Under the pieces are notes generated by a model. The model was not told the origin of the DNA. It ran no database searches and was given only the letters and a program-made list of their open reading frames with translations. Position numbers and translations under genes: made by a program. Positions 32,675-42,016 of a stretch of DNA of 64,000 bases are shown in pieces (position 1 is the stretch's first letter; every line of letters starts with the position of its first letter). The stretch lies in the NCBI RefSeq assembly GCF_001429285.1, contig NZ_LMJJ01000043.1, positions 417,545 through 481,544 of the forward strand. Reading direction: 5' to 3'. Source of the stretch: Ensifer sp. Root278. Lineage in GTDB: Bacteria; Pseudomonadota; Alphaproteobacteria; Rhizobiales; Rhizobiaceae.

Positions 32675-34489
32675 ATGGCTTTTACTCGTTTCGATCTGCG
32701 CGGCGGTGCGTTCCGCAGCGTTCTTGGTTTTACTTGGGTCCATTGGAAGCGGCAGCCGCTGCGGATCAGCGTCATCCTTGGCATGGTTCTGCTGTCGACG
32801 CTCGCCGACGTCCTGACGCCGCTCTATTCCGGCCGGCTTGTCGACGCCGTCGTCTCCGGTGGGGCAGCCGATCAGCTTGCCTGGAATGCGGCGATCGCGG
32901 CATTCTGGATGCTGATGGCGCTCTCGCTGGGCGCGATCATACTCAGGCACTTCACCTTCCTGGGCGTCACCGATCTGACGCTCAAAATGATGGCCGACAT
33001 CGCGTCGGCAGCGTTCTACCGCATCCAGCGCTTTTCGACCGACTGGCACGCCAACAGCTTTGCCGGTTCGACGGTGCGCAAAGTGACGCGCGGCATGTGG
33101 GCACTCGACCTGTTGAACGACACGTTGCTGGTCGCGCTCTTCCCGTCCGTCGTGATGCTCGTCGGTTCGACGGTACTGATGTCGTTCTACTGGCCGATGA
33201 TGGGCGTCATCATCGGCATCGGCTCGATCGTCTTCATCGTCGTGACGATCCTCCTGTCGCTTGGCTATGTCGCGCCGATGGCGAGCCTTGCCAACCGATG
33301 GGATACAAAACTCGGCGGTGCGCTGGCCGACGCGGTGAGCTGCAACATCGTCGTCAAGGGTTTCGGCGCCGAAGGCCGTGAGGACGCACGTCTTGCCAAG
33401 GTCCTTGCGAAGTGGCGGGACCGCACGCGCCGCACCTGGATACGCGGCACGACCAACGGCACGACGCAAGGGGCCATGCTGCTCATCCTGCGCGCGGCGG
33501 TGATCGGCTTTGCGCTGCTATTATGGTCGCGCGGGCAGGCAACGGCCGGTGACATCACCTTCGTGCTCACCTCGTTCTTCATCCTGCAGGGTTACCTGCG
33601 TGAAGTCGGGCAGCATATCCGCAACCTGCAGCGCTCGATCAACGACATGGAGGAGCTCGTCGACATCCATGGCCAGCCGCTCGGTATCGAGGACAAGGCG
33701 GACGCCAAGCCGATCCGGATCACCGATGGCCGCATCGAGTTCAAGGATGTGACGTTCCACTACGGTGCGCACCGCAAGCCGCTCTACGACCGGTTCTCGG
33801 TGACGATCCGGGAGGGCGAACGTGTCGGTCTCGTCGGGCATTCGGGCTCGGGCAAGACGACCTTCGTCAAGCTGATCCAGCGTCTGCACGACCTGAAATC
33901 CGGGCAGATCCGGATCGACGGTCAGGACATCGCTTCGGTGGCGCAGACGTCGCTGCGTCAGCAGATCGCGATCGTCCAGCAGGAGCCAATCCTGTTCCAT
34001 CGCTCTCTGGCGGAGAATATCGCCTATGCGCGACCGGACGCCACGCAGAGCGAGATCGAGAAGGCGGCGAAGCTCGCGAGCGCCCACGACTTCATCACGT
34101 CCCTGCCGAAGGGCTACGGCACGTTGGTGGGCGAACGCGGGGTAAAGCTCTCGGGCGGCGAGCGGCAGCGCATCGCCATCGCCCGTGCGTTCCTGGCGGA
34201 CGCACCGATCCTGATCCTCGACGAGGCGACCTCGAGCCTCGACTCGGAATCGGAAGTGCTGATCCAGCAGGCGATGGAGCGGCTGATGCTCGGACGCACG
34301 ACGCTGGTGATCGCGCACCGGCTGTCGACGGTGCGGGCGCTCGACCGGCTGCTGGTGTTCGATCATGGGCGGATCGCCGAAGAGGGCACGCATGACGCGC
34401 TGATCCGCCTCGACGGCGGCATCTACCGCGGTCTCTTCGAGCGCCAGGCGCTGGAACTGACCAAGGGTCTGGTGCTGAACGACCAGTAA
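32675..34489 (+). CDS. ABC exporter half-transporter (permease-ATPase fusion)
   Basis: 604 residues from MAFTRFDLRGG; TTG and ATG codons further upstream are less likely. Six membrane helices in residues 25-320 are followed by an ATP-binding domain with Walker A GHSGSGKTT, signature LSGGERQR, Walker B LILDEATSSLD and H-loop AHRLST. It belongs to the lipid/peptide/drug exporter family and should work as a homodimer. No neighbour reveals the substrate. Confidence 0.85.
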   Translation: MAFTRFDLRGGAFRSVLGFTWVHWKRQPLRISVILGMVLLSTLADVLTPLYSGRLVDAVVSGGAADQLAWNAAIAAFWMLMALSLGAIILRHFTFLGVTDLTLKMMADIASAAFYRIQRFSTDWHANSFAGSTVRKVTRGMWALDLLNDTLLVALFPSVVMLVGSTVLMSFYWPMMGVIIGIGSIVFIVVTILLSLGYVAPMASLANRWDTKLGGALADAVSCNIVVKGFGAEGREDARLAKVLAKWRDRTRRTWIRGTTNGTTQGAMLLILRAAVIGFALLLWSRGQATAGDITFVLTSFFILQGYLREVGQHIRNLQRSINDMEELVDIHGQPLGIEDKADAKPIRITDGRIEFKDVTFHYGAHRKPLYDRFSVTIREGERVGLVGHSGSGKTTFVKLIQRLHDLKSGQIRIDGQDIASVAQTSLRQQIAIVQQEPILFHRSLAENIAYARPDATQSEIEKAAKLASAHDFITSLPKGYGTLVGERGVKLSGGERQRIAIARAFLADAPILILDEATSSLDSESEVLIQQAMERLMLGRTTLVIAHRLSTVRALDRLLVFDHGRIAEEGTHDALIRLDGGIYRGLFERQALELTKGLVLNDQ

Positions 34490-34499
34490 GCCGCCCCTG

Positions 34500-34552
34500 T
34501 TGAAGGCGCCTTCAAGTCCTTTCGCCGCGCGTCTTTACCGGGTGCGGCGAAA
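34500..34552. terminator. Double hairpin between convergent genes
   Basis: The palindrome TTGAAGGC/GCCTTCAA (34500-34515) is followed by TTTCGCCGC (34520-34528) pairing with GCGGCGAAA (34544-34552). They fill the 73-base gap between the ABC exporter gene and the convergent flavoprotein gene. Confidence 0.5.
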
Positions 34553-34562
34553 ATCTATCGAT

Positions 34563-35771
34563 CTATCGGCTGAGCCAGCGGTCGATGCCGCGGGCGGCGG
34601 CACGGCCTGTGGCGAAGCAGGCGGTCAGCAAATAGCCCCCGGTCGGCGCTTCCCAGTCGATCATCTCTCCCGCAACGAAGGTGCCGGGCAGTGCCTTCAG
34701 CATGTAGCTTTCGTCGATCGAATCCCACTGAACTCCGCCTGCCGAAGAGATAGCTTCGGCGATCGGCCGCGGGCGCAACAGCGGTATCGGCAGCGCCCTG
34801 ATCAAGGCAGCGAGATCAGGTGGACCCATCCGGGCGGCTCCGGGCGCCAGTTCGCGCAACAGGGAGGCCTTCACGCCTTCGAGCCCGGCTCCCTTGCGCA
34901 GGCGGTTTGAGAAGCTGGTCTTGCTGTCGAGGCGGCCAAGGTCCTTTTCCAGTCTCGCAACGCTTCTTCCCGGCGTGAGATCGACCACCAGGTCGGCCTC
35001 TTCGCCGCGCGCCAGCCGATCTCTGAGGGCGGCCGCATGGGCGTAGACAAGGCTGCCTTCGATGCCGTTCCTCGAAACGACGAATTCACCAGGAACCGTC
35101 CCGGCCGCGGATGTGGCGGTGACACCCTTGAGGGCGGCACCCGAGAAGCGGTCGCGGAAGGTTTCGCTCCAGTTGACGTCGAAGCCGCTATTGGCGGGTT
35201 GGAAACTGGCGACGGCCACACCTTTCTCCTGCAGCCAAGGGAGCCAGCCGGCGTCCGATCCGAGGCGGGGATAGCTCGCGCCGCCGAGTGCGAGCAATGT
35301 CGCATCGGCACTCACAAGCTTTTTGCCATCAGGTGTGTCGAAGGCGAGCTCGTTGCCCTCAAAGCCTGTCCAACGATGTCGGGTCAGGGTCCGGACCCCA
35401 CGACCTTCCAGCGATTTGAGCCAAGCGCGCAGCAACGGCGACGCCTTCATGACCTCCGGAAACACACGCCCCGACGAGCCGACGAAGGTTTCGGTTCCGA
35501 GATCTGCCGCCCATTGCCTTATCTCGTCGGGCGTGAAGGCATCGAGCGCCGCGCGCAGCCGCGGCGAGGCGTCACCGAAGCGTTCGGCAAAGACGGCGTA
35601 GGGTTCGGCATGGGTAATGTTCAGGCCGGATTTTCCGGCGAGCAGGAACTTGCGCGCGACCGTTGGCATGTTGTCGTAGACGGTGATCGCGTGGCCGCGC
35701 TCCGCCAACCCCTGCGCCGCCATCAGCCCGCTTGGCCCGCCGCCCACAATGGCGATGTTCTTTTGTCCCAT
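34563..35771 (-). CDS. HI0933-like FAD-dependent flavoprotein
   Basis: 402 residues. An N-terminal dinucleotide-binding site (IAIVGGGPSGLMAAQGLAER), the HI0933-type FAD segment KFLLAGKSGLNITHAEP, and a C-terminal AGEMIDWEAPTGGYLL place it in the NAD(P)/FAD oxidoreductase family that includes the TIGR03862 group. Substrates of these proteins are poorly known. It lies 80 bases beyond the aapM-like permease gene on the same strand, where an ATPase gene would be expected. Confidence 0.8.
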   Translation of the reverse strand: MGQKNIAIVGGGPSGLMAAQGLAERGHAITVYDNMPTVARKFLLAGKSGLNITHAEPYAVFAERFGDASPRLRAALDAFTPDEIRQWAADLGTETFVGSSGRVFPEVMKASPLLRAWLKSLEGRGVRTLTRHRWTGFEGNELAFDTPDGKKLVSADATLLALGGASYPRLGSDAGWLPWLQEKGVAVASFQPANSGFDVNWSETFRDRFSGAALKGVTATSAAGTVPGEFVVSRNGIEGSLVYAHAAALRDRLARGEEADLVVDLTPGRSVARLEKDLGRLDSKTSFSNRLRKGAGLEGVKASLLRELAPGAARMGPPDLAALIRALPIPLLRPRPIAEAISSAGGVQWDSIDESYMLKALPGTFVAGEMIDWEAPTGGYLLTACFATGRAAARGIDRWLSR

Positions 35772-35851
35772 GCGCTTGCCCGGTCACAGATTCCATGTCG
35801 CCGCACTCTTGGCCCGGCGGCGCGCGGCGCGCAACCCCGCGCGACGTGCGC

Positions 35852-36925
35852 TCAGCGGCGATTGGAAGCGTTGAGCTTCCGCTCGAGCCAGAGGCTGTAG
35901 CGCGAACCGGTGAAGCAGATTGCGAAATAGACCAGCGCCGCAAAGATATAGGCCTCGCTGTAGAAGCCGAGCCAGATCGGGTCGGTCGCCGAAGTCTTGG
36001 CGGCATTCAGGAGATCGTAGATGCCGATGACGGCGAGCAGCGAGGTGTTGAGCACGATGCCGATCGAGAGGTTGACGATTGCCGGGATGACGGCAATGAG
36101 CGCCTGCGGCAGCACGACCAGCCGCAGCATCTGGATCCGGCTGAGGCCAAGGGATAAGGCCGCCTCCTTCTGCCCGGAGGGGATCACCTGCAGGCCGGCG
36201 CGGATGACTTCGGCGAGATAAGCCGAGAAGAACAGGGTAACGCCGATCTGGGCGCGCAGCAGCTTGTCGATGGCAGCACCGCTTGGCAGCGCCATCGGCA
36301 CGATCAGCATGGCGACATAGAGAACGGCGATCATCGGCACGCCGCGTAGCACCTCGATGAAGGCAATTGCCAGGCACCGCACGATGCCCATGTCCGATTG
36401 GCGGGCAAGCGCCAGCAGCAGCGCGATCGGGAAGGCGAAGGCGAGGCCGGCGATCGAGACGGTGAGCGTGATCGGCAATCCGCCCCAATGATTGGTCGAC
36501 ACCGGTTCCATGCCGGCTGTGCCCGCCATCAGCAGCCAGATCACGACAAGGGCCAGCAGCCAGACCGGTACCAGGCGGAAGCTCCAGAAGCGGGGAAGGG
36601 CAGAGACCGTGAGCAGCGCCGTGATGAGAGTGAGCACCAACGCCGGTCGCCATTGCAGCGGGGGCGGAAAGAAGGCGAAGAGCATGAATCGAAACTTGGC
36701 ACCGACGAAGGCCCAGCAGGCGCCGGCCGTCTCTGTTGCGCAATCGGCCGACGTGCCGGACCACACGGCATCGACGACGGCCCAGCGGAAAAAGGGAAGT
36801 GCGAGCCAGAGCATCGCCGCGAGCGTGGCAAGCGTGACGAGGCCATTGGCCCAGCCGCTGAAGAGGCCGTCGCGCCAACGGTGCCAGTCGGGCGCGACGG
36901 GCGGCGCAAGTTCGATCTGGCTCAT
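35852..36925 (-). CDS. Amino-acid ABC permease, AapM type
   Basis: 357 residues from MSQIELAPPVAPDW, which follows the family pattern. It has a long N-terminal half with extra helices and a periplasmic Cys-containing loop (DCATETAGACW), then the HisM-type permease domain with the EAA loop EAALSLGLSRIQMLRLVVLP. This matches AapM of the rhizobial general L-amino-acid permease. It overlaps the AapQ-type gene by ATGA. No ATP-binding gene follows. Confidence 0.8.
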   Translation of the reverse strand: MSQIELAPPVAPDWHRWRDGLFSGWANGLVTLATLAAMLWLALPFFRWAVVDAVWSGTSADCATETAGACWAFVGAKFRFMLFAFFPPPLQWRPALVLTLITALLTVSALPRFWSFRLVPVWLLALVVIWLLMAGTAGMEPVSTNHWGGLPITLTVSIAGLAFAFPIALLLALARQSDMGIVRCLAIAFIEVLRGVPMIAVLYVAMLIVPMALPSGAAIDKLLRAQIGVTLFFSAYLAEVIRAGLQVIPSGQKEAALSLGLSRIQMLRLVVLPQALIAVIPAIVNLSIGIVLNTSLLAVIGIYDLLNAAKTSATDPIWLGFYSEAYIFAALVYFAICFTGSRYSLWLERKLNASNRR

Positions 36926-38124
36926 CGCTTTCCTTCCTCGCGCAGAACCACGCGGCGGTTGTAGAGGTTCATGACGGCCGAAACCGCAAGGCTGATGGTC
37001 AGGTAGACGGCGGCGATGATAATGATCGCCTCCAGCGCCTGTCCTGTCGTATTCGCCGTCGTGTTGGCGACGCTGACGAGGTCCGGGTAGCCGATCGCGA
37101 CCGCGAGGCTTGAATTCTTGGTCAGATCCAGGAAGCTGGAAATCATTAGCGGCGTAATCACCCGAAGCGCCTGCGGCAGCACGACGAGGCGCAGGATCTG
37201 AGCGGGTTTCAGCCCGAGCGCCCGGGCCGCCTCCCATTGACCCGATTTTACCGACTGGATGCCGCTGCGCACGATCTCGGAGATCGAGGCCGAGGCATTG
37301 ACGACGAGGCCGATCAGCAGGGCTGCGAACTCGGGTGTCAGCGACAGGCCGCCGCGAATGTTGAAGCCGCCCTTGGCGGGGATTTCGACAGAGGCCGCGA
37401 AACCTAGGGAGGTGAGGGTGAGGTAGCAGAGGGCAAGCGCCCCGAGCGCAGCACCGGCCGACTTCGGCAGATAGAAGGCTGAGCCTGCAAACAGGCGACG
37501 GCACAGGACGAGCGCGGCGAGGACAGCCAGCACCACCACCGAAAGCCAGACCACCGCTGGCAAGCCTTCGACCGAAAGCGAGGGAAGATAGACGCCACGA
37601 TTGCTGAGATAGATGCTGCCGAGGAAAGAATAGGCGCCGCGCGGCGGCGGCAGCGCGTGGATGATGGCGCTCCAGAGAAAGAGTTGCAGCAACAACGGCG
37701 TGTTGCGCAAAAGCTCGACATAGGAGTGAACGAAGCTGGCCAGCAGCAGGTTGCCCGAGAGTCGCGCGATGCCGAGCGCAACGCCGAGCACGGTTGCAAG
37801 CAGGCAGCCGACGACCGCGACCTTGATCGTGTTGGCAATGCCGGCGCCAAGCGCGCGGGCATAGCTGTCGCCGGCGGAATAGGAGAGCAGACTCTCGCCG
37901 ATCTCGAAGTTCGACTGGTGAGAGAGAAAGGCGAAGCCCGGCGTCAGCCCCATGCGGTGCATGCTGTCGGCGGTGTTCTGACCCAGGAATGCGAAGAGCA
38001 GGAGCACGACGACGAAAAGCAGGCCTTGCAGCAGTGGCAGCGGCCCGATCCAGGTGCGCAGCCGCGAGACAGGTCCGGGCCCCGAAGGGCCCGGTCGGCT
38101 ATGGCGTGTCATGGGAAAAACCAT
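36922..38124 (-). CDS. Amino-acid ABC permease, AapQ type
   Basis: About 400 residues; starts at MVFPMTRHS (38124) or four codons later are both possible and neither has a good ribosome site. The first half carries AapQ-type helices and periplasmic loop, and the second half the permease domain with EAARALGLKPAQILRLVVLP. It should pair with the AapM-type subunit. It starts nine bases after the binding-protein stop. Confidence 0.8.
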   Translation of the reverse strand: MVFPMTRHSRPGPSGPGPVSRLRTWIGPLPLLQGLLFVVVLLLFAFLGQNTADSMHRMGLTPGFAFLSHQSNFEIGESLLSYSAGDSYARALGAGIANTIKVAVVGCLLATVLGVALGIARLSGNLLLASFVHSYVELLRNTPLLLQLFLWSAIIHALPPPRGAYSFLGSIYLSNRGVYLPSLSVEGLPAVVWLSVVVLAVLAALVLCRRLFAGSAFYLPKSAGAALGALALCYLTLTSLGFAASVEIPAKGGFNIRGGLSLTPEFAALLIGLVVNASASISEIVRSGIQSVKSGQWEAARALGLKPAQILRLVVLPQALRVITPLMISSFLDLTKNSSLAVAIGYPDLVSVANTTANTTGQALEAIIIIAAVYLTISLAVSAVMNLYNRRVVLREEGKR

Positions 38125-38132
38125 GAAGCGGC

Positions 38133-39176
38133 TCAGCGGAACGGCGGCGAGTAGAGGAGGCCGCCCGCGGTCCAAGGCTGGTTGTAGCCGCGTTCGAAGT
38201 TAAGGGCCGTGCCCTTGCCGACGTTGCGCTCGAAGATTTCGCCGTAATTGCCGACGGTCTTGACGATGTTGTAGGCGAACTTCGGATCAAGGCCGATCGC
38301 TTCCCCAAGCGAGGGATCGACGCCGAGGAAGCGTTTGATCGCAGGGTCCTCGCTCTTCAGGAACGTATCGACATTGTCCTTGGTGATGCCGAATTCCTCG
38401 GCCTGGATCGTCGCATAGACGGTCCAGTTGACGATTTCGAGCCACTGGTCGTCACCGGCGCGAATTGCCGGCGCCAGCGGTTCCTTCGACAGACGCTCCG
38501 GCAGAAGCACGTAATCGTCGGGCTTCGAAAGCTGCGTGCGCTTAGCGGCAAGGTCGGTCGCGTCCTGGGTGAGCGCATCGACACGGCCGCTGTCGAGCGC
38601 CTTCAGGAACTCGCCGGTTTCTTCGATCGTGACCGGCGTGAAGGCCTTGCCCGTCTTGCGGAAGAAGTCGGCGATGTTGAGCTCGCCGGTCGTGCCGCTC
38701 TGGACGCCGATGGTCGCGCCGTCGAGTTCCTCGCCCTTGCTGACGCCAAGATCCTTGCGAACCAGCAGGCCCTGGCCATCGTAGAAAACGACGGGACCGA
38801 AATGGAAGCCAAGCTTGAAGGCGCGGCTGACGGTCTGGGTCACGCCCGAAAGCAGGATGTCGAACTCTCCGGACTGCAGCGCCGGCAGGCGCTGCTGCGG
38901 CGAGGAGTTGGTGAACTCGACCTTTTCGGCGTCGTTGAAGACGGTGATCGCGATGGCGCGGCCGAAATCGACGAAGAAGCCCTGCCAGCGGCCGCTGCTA
39001 TCGGGCGAGAAGAAACCCGGCGTGGTACCGACGCCGACCTTGATCACGCCGCGCGCCTTGATCTTGTCGAGCGTTTCGCCGGCAAGCGCTGACGTGGCGA
39101 TGAGGCCGGCCGCCAGCGCTGCCGTCGCGGCAAAGGCTTTTGTGAAAAGTTTTCGGTGAGTGAAATGTCGCTGCAT
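38133..39176 (-). CDS. Amino-acid ABC binding protein, AapJ type
   Basis: 347 residues from MQRHFTHRKL, with a signal peptide cleaved near residue 32 (LIATSALAGET). The GFFVDFGRAIAITVFND segment, VVFYDGQGLLVRKDLGVSKG, then GVQSGTTGELNIADFF and GNYGEIFERNVGKGTALNF match AapJ, the periplasmic general L-amino-acid binding protein of Rhizobium. It lacks some cysteines of canonical AapJ, so it is a paralogue with possibly different specificity. It is first in the operon. Confidence 0.85.
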   Translation of the reverse strand: MQRHFTHRKLFTKAFAATAALAAGLIATSALAGETLDKIKARGVIKVGVGTTPGFFSPDSSGRWQGFFVDFGRAIAITVFNDAEKVEFTNSSPQQRLPALQSGEFDILLSGVTQTVSRAFKLGFHFGPVVFYDGQGLLVRKDLGVSKGEELDGATIGVQSGTTGELNIADFFRKTGKAFTPVTIEETGEFLKALDSGRVDALTQDATDLAAKRTQLSKPDDYVLLPERLSKEPLAPAIRAGDDQWLEIVNWTVYATIQAEEFGITKDNVDTFLKSEDPAIKRFLGVDPSLGEAIGLDPKFAYNIVKTVGNYGEIFERNVGKGTALNFERGYNQPWTAGGLLYSPPFR

Positions 39177-39498
39177 GAAGGCCCCCAAGCCATAAAGGAA
39201 TGTCACTGCGCATCCACGGCAGAAGCGCCCGATGCGTGCTGAAATAATTAAATCTATAGAAATTATATAATAGGTATTTTTGTGCGAAATTGACGCGCGG
39301 CCCGAAACAGATTTCGCCGCCTCGTTTTCGCCGGGAACGTTTTTGACAAGCGGGTGGTTGGCTTGCGCGCGTGGCGGCGCGGTCCGCTCGCCTGAAGCTG
39401 CGCGACCGGGCCTCCCGGTGCACTCCAGGGCTGTACCTCTTGTTGAGATCGGCGGAAGTTCCTAGGTTCCGCCGATCGATTGGTTTATCTCGTTGGCG
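39177..39498. other. Divergent intergenic region, aap-like operon / DUF930
   Basis: About 320 bases with no supported gene. The part next to the aap-like operon (39240-39282) is strongly AT-rich and probably its promoter. Near the DUF930 start there is a perfect hairpin at 39447-39477 (GATCGGCGGAA/TTCCGCCGATC). Confidence 0.5.
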
Positions 39499-40602
39499 AT
39501 GCGGCTCTTTGCGGAAAAATGGTGGAAACGGGTAGGATGGGGCGCGCCGACATCGGTCGCCCTGCATCTCATCGTCGTTTTTCTGCTGTTGTTCGATCTG
39601 CCGCTCGAACTGCCGAAACCTCCGAAAGAGCAGACCGTCAACGTTGAGCTCGTTCCTCCCCCTGAGGCGAAGGAGGAGAAAAAGGCCGAACAGAAGAAGG
39701 CAGGGCCGAAAAAGGGCGAAGAGAAGAAGGCCGAGCAACCGAAGCCGCAAGCCAAGCCCAAGCCCCAACCGAAGCCAGAGCCGAAGTCGAAGCCGGAACC
39801 CAGGCCGGCGCAGCAGTTACCGCAGTCCTTCGCCTCCGCCATGGCCAAGACCAAGCAGGACAACAAGGAGGCCGAGCTGCCGCCGGCTGCACGGGACACG
39901 GTAAAAAAGACCGAAACGTCCGAGCCGGCAAAGGCGGTGGACGACAAGGCAAAGCCAGCGGACGAGCCGCCAAAGGTGCCCCCGGCGGAGAAGAAGGAAC
40001 CGGTGAAAGAGCCGAAACCCCTGTCGGCTCTGGCTGTGCCCGCAAAGTCATCCGAGAACGCCACACAGAAGGCGGATGAAAAAGCCGCCTCGACGGTGGC
40101 CGAGGCGAAGCCTGAGCCAAAAGAAACGCCTCAGGCCAAGCCGCAGGAGGTCAAGTCGGAACAGGAGACCGCAAAGGCAAAGCCGGCCGATGCTGCGGCA
40201 AAGGTCGAACTCAAGCCGGTTCCGAGCAAGATGACCGAAGCAAAAGAACTGTACTCGGCAAAGTCGATTGCTGACCCGCGGGTGAAACAGGCGCTGATCA
40301 ACCTGCCGGTCAAGAGGCGCATCCTGCAACTGTGCAATCTCGAGGCGCTGGAGCAGATCCGCAGCCAACGACCGGATACCCCGCCGGAAGGGCTGGTGCC
40401 CTTCGGACCGAAAGGCGGCTTCATCTCGAAGAACCGGATGGACGCGAGCGGCGGAGCCTATCAGAGCAAAGCGAATTGGTACGACGTCGATTTCAAATGC
40501 GTCGTCAATGAAGAGGCGACAGAAGTGACCTCCTTCAGCATCGCCATTGGCGACGCGGTGCCGAAGACAAGCTGGAGGGAGCGTCGTCTTCCCGGGAACT
40601 GA
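39499..40602 (+). CDS. DUF930 membrane-anchored protein with Lys/Pro/Glu-rich linker
   Basis: 367 residues from MRLFAEKWW (a TTG two codons upstream is less likely). One membrane helix (about 20-38) is followed by some 200 residues of low-complexity KPEPKPKA sequence like the TonB linker, then a folded C-terminal DUF930 domain with two cysteines (RILQLCNLEALEQI, DVDFKCVVNEE). It probably spans the periplasm from the inner membrane. Its function is unknown; the shape suggests a TonB-like or cell-envelope-linking role, but no TonB C-terminal domain is seen. Confidence 0.7.
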   Translation: MRLFAEKWWKRVGWGAPTSVALHLIVVFLLLFDLPLELPKPPKEQTVNVELVPPPEAKEEKKAEQKKAGPKKGEEKKAEQPKPQAKPKPQPKPEPKSKPEPRPAQQLPQSFASAMAKTKQDNKEAELPPAARDTVKKTETSEPAKAVDDKAKPADEPPKVPPAEKKEPVKEPKPLSALAVPAKSSENATQKADEKAASTVAEAKPEPKETPQAKPQEVKSEQETAKAKPADAAAKVELKPVPSKMTEAKELYSAKSIADPRVKQALINLPVKRRILQLCNLEALEQIRSQRPDTPPEGLVPFGPKGGFISKNRMDASGGAYQSKANWYDVDFKCVVNEEATEVTSFSIAIGDAVPKTSWRERRLPGN

Positions 40603-40636
40603 TACTCCAGAGCGGATCCGGATGTTGACTTTTCTT

Positions 40637-40666
40637 GCCTGCCGAACCCCTTAAGGCCCGGCAGGC
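40637..40666. terminator. Hairpin between convergent DUF930 and MFS genes
   Basis: GCCTGCCG and CGGCAGGC form a perfect 8-bp stem around a 14-base loop in the 103-base gap. TTTTCTT precedes it, giving an A/U run for the minus-strand message. Confidence 0.5.
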
Positions 40667-40705
40667 GCAGGTGCGAGTTGCCACTCCCGCCCTGATCTTG
40701 GTCGG

Positions 40706-41908
40706 CTACTCCGCAGCCTGCAGCGTCCGTTCGCGATAGACGGAGACCAGCGACGTGCCGAGCATTGCTGCGACCGCGGCGAAAAGGAAGACGCCTGCGG
40801 GTCCCTGAAGTTCGACGAGAAGGCCGCCGAGGATCGCGCCTGTGGAAATGGCGATCTGGAACGTCGTGAGCGTTGCTGCTCCCGCACCTTCGGCCTCGTC
40901 GCCGGCGGCGCGGCTCAGGAACGATTGCACACTGACCGGCAGCGCGCCGAACGCGAAGCCCCAGGCGGCCGTGGCAACAATGGCGACGGCGGGCAGTACG
41001 CCGGCAAGCGCCAGCGTCAGAGTGGTGACAGCGACGCCGGCTGCGGCCGACATCATCGACAGCCGCGTGCTGCGCTCGGCCAGGAACCCGCCGGCAATAT
41101 TGCCGAAGAATCCGCCGATACCGAAGGCGAGCAGGATCGCCGTGATCGCCTCGACACCGAACTGCGGCACCTGCTCAAGGAACGGGCGAACATAGGTGAA
41201 GCCGGCAAAGTGACCCGTGACGACCAAGAGGATCGTCGCAAGGCCGAGCCGGATCGCCGGACGCTTCAGTACGTTGAGGATCGTGTTGAGGCCGGTCGTC
41301 CCGACAGGCGGAAGGCGGGGAACCGTCAGCGCCTGCACGATGAAGGTGACGATGCCGACGCCGGCAGCGAGCAGGAAGGCATAACGCCAGCCGAGCGTCG
41401 CGCCGATCCAGGCGCCGACCGGGGCCGCGCAGACCGTCGCGATCGACACACCCGACATGATGATCGCCATCGCCCGCGGCATCAGCCGGGCGGGAACGAG
41501 CCGCATGGCGAGCGCCAGCGACAGCGCCCAGAAGCCGCCGAGCCCGATGCCGAGCAGCAAGCGCGCGACAAGCAGCATCGGAAGACTTGAGGCAAAACCA
41601 GCGATCAGGCTCGAAATCACCAGAAGGGCGGTCAGGGTCAGAAGGACGTTCCGCCGGTCGAAGCGCCCGGTGTAGACGACGATCGCCGGACCGGCGATGG
41701 CCGCGACGACGGCCGTGGTGGTGACCGACTGACCGGCCGCGCCGACGGTGACGCCGAGATCGGCGGACATCGGCGTCAGAAGACTTGCCGGCAGAAATTC
41801 CGCCGTGACCAAGCCAAAAACCCCAAGCGACAGGGACACGACGGCCGCCCACAAGGGCTTTTCTCGCTCATCCGCATGTCCCGTGGGCTTGGCGACAATA
41901 CCATCCAT
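40706..41908 (-). CDS. MFS transporter, AraJ/sugar-efflux type
   Basis: 400 residues. The ATG at 41908 is chosen because GGAGA lies eight bases upstream; two earlier ATGs have no such site. Twelve helices, with LGVFGLVTAEFLPASLL, then GRFDRRNVLL and LLGIGLGGFWALSLALAMRL characteristic of AraJ/DHA1 exporters. It is divergent from an AraC-type regulator at 42017, which probably controls it. The exported compound is unknown. Confidence 0.8.
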   Translation of the reverse strand: MDGIVAKPTGHADEREKPLWAAVVSLSLGVFGLVTAEFLPASLLTPMSADLGVTVGAAGQSVTTTAVVAAIAGPAIVVYTGRFDRRNVLLTLTALLVISSLIAGFASSLPMLLVARLLLGIGLGGFWALSLALAMRLVPARLMPRAMAIIMSGVSIATVCAAPVGAWIGATLGWRYAFLLAAGVGIVTFIVQALTVPRLPPVGTTGLNTILNVLKRPAIRLGLATILLVVTGHFAGFTYVRPFLEQVPQFGVEAITAILLAFGIGGFFGNIAGGFLAERSTRLSMMSAAAGVAVTTLTLALAGVLPAVAIVATAAWGFAFGALPVSVQSFLSRAAGDEAEGAGAATLTTFQIAISTGAILGGLLVELQGPAGVFLFAAVAAMLGTSLVSVYRERTLQAAE

Positions 41909-42016
41909 GACTTTCATCTCCATTGCATGTGGCGATGAAAATATGCATGGCGTGTTGGAGTTTCTATGCTAGAAAATCCAAAACACTGTGCCGATTATCC
42001 AAAGATGGGATGAGAG

